Assembly (NCBI GenBank): GCA_905182425.1
Contig: CAJJBP010000023.1
Location: 1 to 64,000 of the forward strand
DNA: 64,000 bases
Source of the DNA: an uncultured Planktomarina sp.
GTDB taxonomy: Bacteria > Pseudomonadota > Alphaproteobacteria > Rhodobacterales > Rhodobacteraceae
Reading direction: 5' to 3'
Within the stretch, counting starts at the first letter, position 1, and each line of letters starts with the position of its first letter. Under the pieces are notes generated by a model. It searched no databases, was not told the origin of the DNA, and saw nothing but the letters and a program-made list of their open reading frames with translations. Both the position numbers and the translations under genes were made by a program. This document shows positions 1 through 8,761 of this stretch, piece by piece.

Positions 1-258
1 GATGATCCCAAAAAAGTAGTTGTTGATTTTGCAGAAAGCCGTGTTGCGGATCAATCTGCTTTGCAGGCCATTGAAGCGGTTGCTGCTAAATACGAAGCCG
101 TGCGGCAAACGCATCCAGCTGCGCCACCTCAGCCGCGACTGCCATCAGTCTGCTCAGCAAACGCCGGCCAGCTCGTTGTCGATAGCGACGACGATCCTGA
201 CTATGGGATTGCCGTTGACTATGGTGTGCGCACTGGCATTTTAGCTGGTGGTCATTAA
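1..258 (+). pseudogene. SulP-type sulfate permease, C-terminal STAS end, frameshifted
   Basis: This is the last part of a SulP family anion permease, cut by the window start. Frame 1 begins with DDPKKVVVDFAESRVADQSA, typical of the cytoplasmic STAS domain, and ends with DYGVRTGILAGGH before a TAA. Between about 102 and 162 the family-like text (GKRIQLRHLSRDCH) lies in frame 2, and then frame 1 resumes with NAGQLVVDSDDDPDYG. Removing one extra base near 103, one near 151 and one near 162 gives a continuous STAS sequence, so the three insertions cancel. As written, the frame is open but encodes an aberrant stretch of about 20 residues. The family assignment comes from recalled SulP sequences. 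Confidence 0.65.
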
Positions 259-319
259 GTTTTGATCATTAAAAACTTAATGCCCAAATAGTTTTTTGGT
301 CTACTGACCATAGAGTTAG

Positions 320-505
320 CACCCACGTCCCGCCTATAGTATTGCCTGGGCTCAGTTGGCTTTGGATGTTTTTTCTAGGGCCGAGGCTCAACAGCAGTGG
401 CTACTGTGCCAAGTAGCGAAGGGCTAAGGACTGGGGCCCCAGGATCAGGTGCACCGCGCCTCAGACCTTGGGGCTAAAGTGTTGCAGCGGCGGTCTATTA
501 CCTGA
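320..505 (+). pseudogene. degraded coding remnant, unidentified
   Basis: Sixty-one codons on the plus strand read like protein (AYSIAWAQLALDVFSRAEAQ early, ASDLGAKVLQRR near the end) but contain an in-frame TAA at 425-427. A stop at 317-319 precedes them and no start codon is present. The composition (Ala, Gln, Leu, Trp) suggests a real former gene and not chance. I do not recognise the family. It lies between the SulP tail and the photolyase remnant, both of which carry single-base indels, so the same process probably broke it. The rest of 259-552 shows nothing I can name. Confidence 0.35.
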
Positions 506-552
506 TATCAAAAATAATGACTGTCTTCTGATCCTACATGGCCTAGTTTTTT

Positions 553-2142
553 CTAAAATAAGAACAACTGAGTGTCATTTTTAGGCTTTGTTTTTCGCCT
601 GCTGTTAGAAGCTGTTTTTCTACTACCTAATTTGAGAAAAACGGCTTTTGCCTCGCGCTGAAACGCTTGACCAACCCGAATTTTTGAAATCTTCTGTTTT
701 GCAATTCTCGCCGAAGAAGTTTGATCAACAATTGGCGCTGGATAGTCACGCCCAATAGTAAAATTACTATTGGAAATTAGTGTCTTTCTGAATTTCCACG
801 GCTCGTGAATGAATTCATCTGGGACGCTCTCGCAGTTCCGGGACCCACCTGACGAATGAATGCTGCCCGTTGGGTCATGCTCCATGGATTGCTTGATCGG
901 GTTGTAAACGCGCATTGCGTTGATGCCCGTGACACCTGATTGCATCTGCAGTCTGGCTATAGTGAATTCCTGGCTCATAATCTGTGAACAGGCCAGCGAG
1001 GTGATGTCCTGTGACGCGCCAATCAAGCCAAAGTTGATAACTAGCAAAGCTCACCAACATCGCCCGCATGCGGAAGGTGATCCAACCCTCCGCTGTAAGG
1101 TTCCGCATGCAAGCGTCTATAAAAGGGTAACCCGTATTGCCCACTGGTACCCACGCTTGGAAATACGCCTCGATTGTGCTCGGCCAACGCGCAGCCCTTC
1201 AAAGGCGGGGTGCATGCAGTGCGTTTCGATTTCGGGCTGGTCTTCGATCTTTTGGACGAAGTGGCACCGCCACGCCAAGTCGTGACCCAAAAGCGGTCAG
1301 AGTTGCGCCCAAGGGTTCCTTCTTTTCCTCAGGGGATAATTGCGTGCGGCGTTTCACATATAGACTGCGCTACCTCGCGCACAGATAGGGTGCCCCACGC
1401 GAGGTGGGTCGGATAAGACGCGAGCAATGCAATTCCGACAAATCTGGTGCCGATATATGGTACAGGTATTTGCGCGCTCTGTGGTTCAGGAAGCTGCGCA
1501 GGTCCAGCCACGGCATTGTGTGCGCCCGCCTTTCTGCACCTTGCCGATAGCCGGATGTCGCCAAACATCGGATCGTCCTTTATCTGGTCAGGCGATCTGA
1601 AATGGACACGGCGGCACGGGTCGCAGTATGGCACTCGGTTTGCGGGCGATATCTTTTCCGCCATCCGGGTGTTTCTGATTTTGGACCAAGCACGTCGCGG
1701 CTGCGCAGCCTTCGTACCACTCCGTTTGATGGGGTTCGTCGTGTAAGCGCTATACTGTATTTTCCTGCACACAGGTTTTGAACTGCTATGTCCCGCCGGT
1801 CATAGGTCCATAGGTTCCCGGTTTCCTCATGCGCATACAATGTCGCCTATCTGATGCTCCAAGTGAAGGTGTTTTATGATCCTCGCAGGCCTCCCCGACT
1901 CTTATCAATTAGGGGCTGGCCCTAACTGGTCAGCCAGGCATGCTGTTTAGGTCGCATCAAGGCAATCGTGGATGAAATGCCAGTGACGACGCGACGCGTA
2001 CTGGCTGTTGCCAATACTCGGGCTCAACAATGTACAGCGGTATGATCGGTGCAGCCTCACTGCGAGGCCGTCAACAACGGCGCATGTGATCATTGATCCG
2101 CAGATCGCGTTTGAACCAAACTATGCTAGCTTTTTGCGTCAT
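553..2142 (-). pseudogene. phrB: deoxyribodipyrimidine photolyase / cryptochrome family, multiply frameshifted
   Basis: A whole class I photolyase can be read on the minus strand, but only by changing frame many times. The start ATG at 2142-2140 is followed by ASIVWFKRDLRIND, the N-terminal antenna-domain motif. Further on come PLYIVEPEYWQQP, then AHEETGNLWTYDR (about 1800-1835), NGVVRRLRSRD, SFLNHRARKYL (about 1500), a LAWGTLSVREV block (about 1400), GYPFIDACMR and INFRMRAML-like text near 1100. The gene ends with GVTGINAMRVYNPIKQS, FIHEPWK and DYPAPIVD before a TAG at 553-555. The order and spacing match a normal protein of about 510-530 residues with its FAD-binding C-terminal half. At least five single-base shifts are needed, so no functional repair enzyme is encoded as written. 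Confidence 0.8.
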
Positions 2143-2546
2143 TGTGTTGGCTATCTTTTTGGGGGCGATGACGGTTTGTGGTAATACTTATCCATAGGTG
2201 TCTTTACAATTATCGATATCATTATAATCCACGTGAACTGCAACCATCATGTCCATGATGACCCCGAAGTTTAGTTACCCACGCATGAATTGCAGTTAGT
2301 GGGATACCTTCGAAAGGCAAGAGGGCATTAAGGATCCAAAAAGGCAAGCTCCTTAGTTCTTATAGTGCCGCTGCTCCCGCCGAGTGGCGTCAATTATTGA
2401 GCGCATAGATTTAGGCTGTGCCAGCAATCTGATGCGTATTGCCATTGGTGTGACGGCACTACTGTACCAACCGCCAAAATGCGATTCAAAAACTCTGTTT
2501 TTAGTGTATGCGAAGAAATAATCCGGCATAGTCGGCATGTTTCTAT
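2143..2546. other. unassigned stretch between photolyase remnant and ABC gene
   Basis: About 400 bases with no recognisable gene. A minus-strand frame of 61 codons (2353-2538) begins plausibly with MPTMPDYFFAYTKNR but resembles nothing I know. A shorter minus frame near 2160-2260 also has no match. Given the indel-rich surroundings this could be the debris of another gene. I see no terminator hairpin, although both flanking genes read leftwards. Confidence 0.3.
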
Positions 2547-4439
2547 TCAGGTGGCCAGCGCACGGTCTGCGTCGGACAACTTATCAGGGAGATCATCGAA
2601 GCTAGAATAATTTAGCTGATAAAGCTGCGCGTAGAGGCCCCCAAGTTCAATAAGTTCATCGTGATCACCTTGCTCCACGAGCTGCCCTTTTTGCAGCACG
2701 ATAATGCGGTCGGCATTCCGAATGGTGGCGAGCCGATGTGCAATGACCAAGCCGGTACGGCCTTCCAAAAGCCGCCGCAGCGCTTTTTGGATCTGCATTT
2801 CGGTATAGCTGTCGATGTTGGCGGTAGCCTCGTCCATTATTAGAATTTTTGCATCAGTAACCAGCGCGCGCGCAAAGCTTAAAAGCTGACGCTGTCCAAG
2901 GCTCAGGTTGCTGCCGCGCTCTGCCAGCACCGTGTCATAACCCAGTGGCAGTGCCTCAATAAAATCATGGGCACCGACGGCAATTGCGGCTTCGACTACC
3001 GCGTCGTCATCGGCCCAATCAGACGCATAGCGGATATTGTCCCGCACCGTGCCAGTGAATAGATAGGGCTCTTGCAGAACCATCGCAATATGGCGTCCAA
3101 GGCTCTTTTGCATGACGTCCCGCACGTCGCGTCCGCCAACTAAAACCGTGCCTTTTTGTACGTCGTAGAACCGGTGTATCAGCGCCATTGAACTTGATTT
3201 TCCGGAACCGGTCGGGCCGACCAAGGCCACCGTCTCACCAGATTTCACACGGAAATTGACGTCTTTGAGGACCGGATGTTCGGGATGGTAACCAAAGGTC
3301 ACATTACGGAATTCGACAGAACCATCGTCATCATCCCCGAGCGATGTCGCATCCTGAGCGTCTTGCACATCGATATCGACGTCTAGAACCTCTGTGAGCC
3401 GGTGGCCCGAAGCCATAGCGCGCTGCATCACTGAATATTGCATTGTCAGGGAACGGATTGGGTCAAAGAACCGCTGGATATAGAACAGGAATGCCACCAT
3501 AACGCCGACCTCAGTCCGACCAGACACCACCATCAGCCCGCCGGCCAAGGCTACCACAGCCATCGCGCCGCCCGTCAGCGTGTCAACAATCGGGATCATA
3601 ATCTGCGACAGCTTTGAGGCCCGCAATTGTGCCTTGTAAGTGTTGTCGACAAGCTGTCCATAGAGTTCGGCATTCAAGTTGCGCGGTCCATAGCCTTGAA
3701 CAGGCACGCACGCCGTGGATTGCCTCAGCCAAGCGCACCATTGGCCATTGAGTTTGCGTCATGTGCCGCCATAAAAGCGCTCGCGGGCACGGGGCAAGCC
3801 ACAAGACACGGACCACGAACAAAATCGGCAAAACGACACAAAGTCATCAGGCCCAGTTGCACATTTAGCCAAAGCATTACCGCTACGATCCCGAACAGCA
3901 GAAGCAGATATCACCAACCGCAGAACAGATGTTTCTAGAAATTCCTGCATTGAGTTTACATCGCCTTGCAAGCGCGACATCAGCCGCCCGACTTCGGTTT
4001 TGTCCATGAACGACAGCGAAACATCCTGCAAATGGCTAAACATTGCTCGTCGAATATCGAACAAAACAGTCTCTCGGCCATTCGCCAGTCACACGCTTCC
4101 TGCACACGCGATGCGTAAATTAATGATGGCAATACTGCGAATATGGCGATAATCTTGAGCAATACGGATTGCGGCGCTTCCGGCGCCATCCCATTATCAA
4201 TCGCGTAGCTAATAAGAGCGGAATTGTTAGTTGCGCGCCTGTAAAGGTGACACAGCGGCAACGAAATCAGCACCTGGCGTTTGTAAGGGCGACAAACTGC
4301 CAGATGCGCTGCGTGACTTTGCCGTCGAACACCCGCCCAAACATCTCTTCCTCGATCCGGTCTGATCCGACAACTGCGCGCATGCGCGGGCTATTATCGT
4401 CATGTCGGCCGAGCGGTTCACTGACTTTGCTTGGCTCAT
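2547..4439 (-). pseudogene. ABC exporter half-transporter (MsbA/MdlB-like), N-terminal half frameshifted
   Basis: Second gene of a pair of fused membrane-plus-ATPase half-transporters. The intact part (3707-2547) carries the last membrane helices and a complete nucleotide-binding domain: Walker A GPTGSGKSS, signature LSLGQRQLL, Walker B ILIMDEATANID and H-loop AHRLAT. The first part is broken. It starts at ATG 4439 as MSQAKSVNRSA, then must shift near 4405, several times between 4280 and 4200, and again between 4080 and 3700 to join EEEMFGRVFDGKV, LISYAIDNGMAPEA and FMDKTEVGRLMSRLQGDV. The start overlaps the upstream partner's stop as ATGA, so the two were translationally coupled and probably formed a heterodimer. 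Substrate unknown (lipid or drug). Confidence 0.8.
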
Positions 4440-6296
4440 AATTTATCTTCTTTCTTGGCCAGCACATCGGCACTCGGACGCATTTGCAGATCGTGCAAGT
4501 CGCAATAGCGCCCGCCCAGCTTCAGCAATTCTTCGTGGCTGCCTTGCTCTATGATCTGCCCATGTTCCAGAAATAAGATGCGATCTGCGTGCATCAGGCT
4601 GGCCAACCGATGGGCGACTATCAGCGTAACTCGGTCTTTGGCGTATTCCCTAAGTGCTATCCGGATGCGGCTCTCAGTTCCAGCGTCGATTGCAGCCGTT
4701 GAGTCGTCAAAAATCAATACTGCTGGCTTCATCATAAGCGTACGCGCAATCGACAATCGTTGGCGCTGACCGCCAGACAAAGAAACGCCGCGCTCGCCTA
4801 CAATCGTTCTGTATTTATCAGGCAAGCCGAGGATATAGTCGTGCAGTTGTGCCGACTCGGCGACACCGCGGATTTGCTGCGCCTCAGTGTAGGGATCGGC
4901 GTATGCGATATTGTTCTCGATCGAAGTCGTAAACAAAAAACTATCCTGTTGAACAACAGCTACGGCTTTGCGTACCGACGAAAGTGTCGCGTCACGAATG
5001 TCTTGCCCGTCGATAGTGATCGATCCAACCAACGGATCGTAGAAACGAGGGAGCAAGTGCATCAAAGTTGTTTTCCCCGAACCAGGTGGGCCGACAATAC
5101 CGACTGTTTCACCCTTATGTGCCTCAAAACTTATACCTGAAAGCGCCTTTAGATCCGTATTTCCCGCATAAGAGAAGCTAACATTCTCAAGTTTTAGCGT
5201 GCCGTTGGTGATCTTCAAATCTGGAGCGTCCGGCAGATTGTCAATTTCGGTTTCGTGATCAATCAAAGCAAACAGCCTTGCTCCACACGTTGATGCGCGC
5301 GCATATCCATTCACCATCATGCCTAACTGGCGTACTGGCATCTGCAGGATGGTCATGAAGGTCAAGAAAGTGGCCAAAGTGCCTAATGTGATTTCGCCTG
5401 ATGCAACTTGCCGTCCACCAAAATACAGGACCAAGCCCATAGAGATAAAGAAAGCCATTGTCATGGCAGCGGTGTTCTTGACCCGCGTTTCGATTCGTTC
5501 ATGGCTGAGTTTTAACGCTGACGTTGACGCAACCTCAAATTTAGCCATTTCGTGCTCTGACGACGCAAAGGCGCGAACCACACGAATGCCAGCAAGGTTT
5601 TCCTCCATCACCTGACTAAGAACGCCCAATCGTTCTTGCAAGATAAGCCAAGTCCGGCGCAGGGCCAGCCGCATGACAGTGCTGCGCCATCGCCGCAAAA
5701 GGAACGAAAGATAGCGCCAGCATGCCAAGGGTCAAATTTGTTGATAACAGGAGCGTCGCGCCAAGCCCGATCAACAGGCCTAAAAGAACGGTGCGTACCA
5801 ATGCTGTTGAAAAGAACATCCGCACGCCCTCTAAGTCCAACATTCCAACCGTAATTAGGTCGCCGGAATGCGTGCGGTCGTGGAACGAAAAGGGCAGGCT
5901 TTGAATTTTCCCATAGGTCGAATTTCGGATATCGCGCGCTAGCGAATGCCCAACTGATTCCGCAGTGTAGTTTTGGATGAGAGTAAATATCCCCCGTGCA
6001 ACGCTTGCACAGAACAAAAGCGCTGCAATCGGGTAGAGCGTTTCCGGTGCGGCGTTTGAGGCGGCGACAGCTTGTGTTTGATCCACCGCGCGTCCAAGGA
6101 TAACTGGGATTGATAATTGCATCAAAACCGCGGCCACGGTCGCGACCAAAGCCAATCCCGCCATAACAGGATAGCGAAATGACATCCGTGTAATGCGCGC
6201 GATAGCACCAAGTCCCGCATGGGGATCAACTGTACTTGTACGGCGAAAAATCCGGTGGGCGCCATCCTCACGGCCGGATTGAGCATTTTTTGTCAT
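4436..6296 (-). pseudogene. ABC exporter half-transporter (MsbA/MdlA-like), one frameshift
   Basis: First gene of the exporter pair. Residues 1-200 (from 6296) hold the start of the six-helix membrane domain, and the rest (from about 5690 to 4436) continues in another frame with the remaining helices and the ATPase: Walker A GPPGSGKTT, signature LSGGQRQRLS, Walker B VLIFDDSTAAID and H-loop AHRLAS. The join lies at about 5688-5692, where FVPFAA in the first frame meets WRSTVMRLALRRTW in the second. One extra base explains it. The Walker B aspartate is followed by Asp, where most relatives have the catalytic Glu. In heterodimeric exporters one degenerate site is common, so the pair (this gene plus the next, which has DE) fits an asymmetric heterodimer. 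Confidence 0.8.
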
Positions 6297-6534
6297 TTAG
6301 TTATCGCCACGGACTTTTCGTCGTGGCTCCCATTTGGGTTGCACTAATAGTCCAGTGTCTGAGAAGCTGAAAATATTTTATTATGCAGAGTCAGCCTATT
6401 ATTTTTTGGTTAGCTCCACACCCACCAATAGAAAGATTTTTGTAGGAAAAGCCAAGGGAATTTTTCAGATGCGTCTGCTACTTTAGATGATATGGCTCGA
6501 AGTACACAATACAACTAGACCTTTTTACCTGGGA

Positions 6535-7140
6535 TCAATCATCGGGGCGATCCAAAGAGAATACATTATCAACAACTGAGTAATCGCGGTAACCTAAACG
6601 AGACAGAGGTTTAAATTTGCGCACATCAAACAGGCCGTCTACCATGCAGTCATCGCGCATATGCACGCCTATGACCTCGCCAAACACAGCAAAATTTGTT
6701 TCGCCTGGAAGCTTTAAGATTTGAGTAAGTTTACACTCGAGGCTCGCTGGAGCGCCATGGACGCGAAAGCCTTTTATGGTTTCACAAGCGATTGCATCAA
6801 TACCTGCCTCGGTAAACTCGTCTTCTGTTTTGTCGAGTGAGGCGGACGACAGGTTCATAGCATCCCGCATTACGTATTCAACTATATTTACACAAAAAAC
6901 ACCTGTTTCACGAATATTGGCAACACTATCTTTTGTGCCGTCTTGATCAGGTTTCTGGCCTGTTGAGGAAAACATAACCTGCGGTGGAATATAGGCGACT
7001 GCATTAAAAAAAGAATATGGCGCTAGGTTGCGATTGCCATTTTGATCCTGTGAAGAAATCCAGCCAATTGGCCGCGGAGTTACGATTGCGTTGAAGGGAT
7101 TATGAGGTAATCCATGGCCTTCTTCAGGTCTGTAAAACAT
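6535..7140 (-). CDS. flavin reductase family protein (FMN-binding split barrel)
   Basis: A 201-residue protein with the flavin reductase-like split-barrel fold (RutF/DIM6 group). Typical signs are the N-terminal PFNAIVTPRPIGWIS strand-turn, APYSFFNAVAYIPPQVMFSS (FMN phosphate-binding loop) and TGVFCVNIV. Such proteins bind FMN and either reduce it with NAD(P)H or supply reduced flavin to a monooxygenase. No partner oxygenase is next to it. I chose ATG 7140 over an upstream ATG at 7164 because AAGGA sits six bases before it and the conserved text begins directly (MFYRPEEGHGLPHNPFN). It is divergent from the acetyltransferase gene across about 70 bases. Confidence 0.85.
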   Translation of the reverse strand: MFYRPEEGHGLPHNPFNAIVTPRPIGWISSQDQNGNRNLAPYSFFNAVAYIPPQVMFSSTGQKPDQDGTKDSVANIRETGVFCVNIVEYVMRDAMNLSSASLDKTEDEFTEAGIDAIACETIKGFRVHGAPASLECKLTQILKLPGETNFAVFGEVIGVHMRDDCMVDGLFDVRKFKPLSRLGYRDYSVVDNVFSLDRPDD

Positions 7141-7213
7141 CTCAATTCCTTGCTGTTTGCGCATAGATTAAACGCGTGTTACGCAAGTTGCAAAACGAAA
7201 GAAGGGCGAAGCG

Positions 7214-7702
7214 GTGTTTCATTTAAGTTGTGAAACAAGCGAAGACTGGTGGGAAGTTGAGGCACTTTACGATCTCTGCTTTGGGCCTAGTAGAGAGGCT
7301 TTGTCTTCCTACAGACTGCGCTACGGTGTTACTCCAATTACTTTATTATCGCTTGTTGCACGCGATCAAGATGGAATTTTGGCTGGTGCCATCCGTTATT
7401 GGCCTGTTTTGGTTGGTGCTGCGCCAGCCTTGTTATTAGGTCCAATCGCTGTGCATCCTACACGGCAGGGCGAGGGGTTGGGTGGTTTATTGATCCGAGA
7501 GAGCCTACAAGGTGCACCAGCACAAGATTGGGATCGTGTTTTACTCGTCGGAGATGCGCCATATTATTGCCGCTTTGGCTTTGAACCTCTCAGCGGTGTG
7601 GTAATGCCGGCGCCTACTAATCCAAAGCGTGTCTTAGGGTTGTCCCTTGTTGCAAACGGTTGGATTGGCATTACCGGATCTGTAACGAATTTGAGGTTAT
7701 AA
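7214..7702 (+). CDS. GNAT family N-acetyltransferase (YhbS-like)
   Basis: 162 residues, GTG start with a GAAGGG ribosome-binding site just upstream. The acetyl-CoA binding region LGPIAVHPTRQGEGLGGLLI (about residues 75-95) contains the Q/RxxGxG/A pyrophosphate loop of the GNAT fold. The later YYCRFGFEPL is the common 'Y.RFGF' motif of the YhbS/COG3153 subgroup. The acceptor substrate cannot be read from the sequence. It stands alone on the plus strand and is divergent from the flavin reductase. No obvious terminator follows, and 7703-7929 is an AT-rich gap between convergent genes. Confidence 0.85.
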   Translation: MFHLSCETSEDWWEVEALYDLCFGPSREALSSYRLRYGVTPITLLSLVARDQDGILAGAIRYWPVLVGAAPALLLGPIAVHPTRQGEGLGGLLIRESLQGAPAQDWDRVLLVGDAPYYCRFGFEPLSGVVMPAPTNPKRVLGLSLVANGWIGITGSVTNLRL

Positions 7703-7929
7703 AATTTTTTTAGACCATAAAAACGAATTTCATTCTGAAATAAACTATACTGTAACGGCTACAGCAAAAAATGTTACTTCAAAGATTAGAAGGCTCTGTT
7801 AAATATATAAGTTTCTTAATCCCTTGTGGTAACTTATCACCTTGATAAACATCAAATAAATCAACCTCTTTTAATAAATTTTACAGTAGTAAAGCCTGTC
7901 CTTATTTAGCTTGTTTAGCCGTAAAATTT

Positions 7930-8439
7930 CTATTTATTTTGAGTTTCCCAACTGCCGTCTAATTTTGTTAAACTTACAAGCTTATTAATAGCACGCATAA
8001 GGTCCGAGGTTTTATTTCCCTCGCAAAGCAGCATAGCATGCGTCAACGCCGTGGCACTGTGTTTTAACCAGACTTCTTTTATCATCAAAACAAAGTGGCG
8101 TTCTTCGGTTGTGGCTCTGTTTTTACAGTTTATGCAAATTGGATCTTGGAACCGTAATGTTGACCGCCGAGAAATTCGTATTTCATGCACAACAATTAAC
8201 AAGGCTTGAGCAATTTTGGAACTGTTTTCACCTGGGAAAAATCTTTCACTGAACATAACTACGTTCATCCATGCAGATTCTTCCGGCCGAGCAAACGAAG
8301 AAAAGTAAAACCGAGCAGCGGTTAAAATTGAATGCTCAATTGGTTTAAGATTCAAATAATCAAGTGAAATTTCATCGTCCTGCGCCACTCTGTTGCAGCT
8401 GCGATTGTTTAACACATCATTCCATGTTGGCTTACGCAT
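7930..8439 (-). CDS. conserved hypothetical protein with CxxC motif
   Basis: A soluble protein of 169 residues with no signal peptide or membrane segment. The visible motif is a two-cysteine knuckle DPICINCKNRATTEER at about residues 98-113, followed by a histidine-containing helix and LLCEGNKTSDLMRAINKL near the end. I believe similar proteins occur in other Rhodobacteraceae without a known role. A single CxxC could bind a metal as a dimer or be structural. It is convergent with the acetyltransferase gene and divergent from the DUF4856 operon, whose long AT-rich upstream region it borders. It could share regulation with that operon, but nothing in the sequence proves it. Confidence 0.6.
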   Translation of the reverse strand: MRKPTWNDVLNNRSCNRVAQDDEISLDYLNLKPIEHSILTAARFYFSSFARPEESAWMNVVMFSERFFPGENSSKIAQALLIVVHEIRISRRSTLRFQDPICINCKNRATTEERHFVLMIKEVWLKHSATALTHAMLLCEGNKTSDLMRAINKLVSLTKLDGSWETQNK

Positions 8440-8761
8440 AAATATTTCCAGTTAAGTTCAGCTTTAGAAATTTCTTACCTTGCACGACGTTTATTTAGTT
8501 TAAGGACATTTATCCCCTAACTATTATCCTTACTATTTTTGTCAAGTATAATTATTTTATAAATTTATTATCATTTGCAAAGTTATGAAAATTTCAAACT
8601 TTTAAAAAAAATCTTTTATCTATCTGTAAGTATAGTAAAATTAAATAAAAAAAGAACTTTATAATAATAATTAAACCGACTTGACACTTATACATTTATA
8701 TCTGATTAAAAGAATAAGGAATAATCCGAGTGTTTTGATAAGATTAAGGTAAAGGTACAAT
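8440..8761. promoter_or_regulatory. AT-rich divergent regulatory region with putative promoter for the DUF4856 operon
   Basis: 322 bases of extreme AT content separate two divergent genes. A consensus TTGACA lies at 8681-8686, with GATTAA 17 bases later (8704-8709) as a weak -10 element. The gene's AAAGG ribosome-binding site is at about 8750. Stretches such as TTATTATCATTTG near 8570 vaguely resemble half of an iron-regulator box but do not form a convincing palindrome. The length and composition suggest a regulated or transferred promoter region. Confidence 0.35.

Noticed and set aside
2353-2538. Minus-strand frame of 61 codons with a plausible start
   Set aside because: No recognisable family and no clear ribosome-binding site; it lies in the indel-rich end. 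Mentioned only as part of the unassigned stretch.
4436-4441. Possibility that the exporter pair is one long gene
   Set aside because: Each half has its own membrane and ATPase domain and the junction is a normal ATGA overlap.
8560-8585. Iron-regulator (Fur-like) box before the DUF4856 operon
   Set aside because: Only one half of a palindrome is seen in very AT-rich DNA, so chance is likely.
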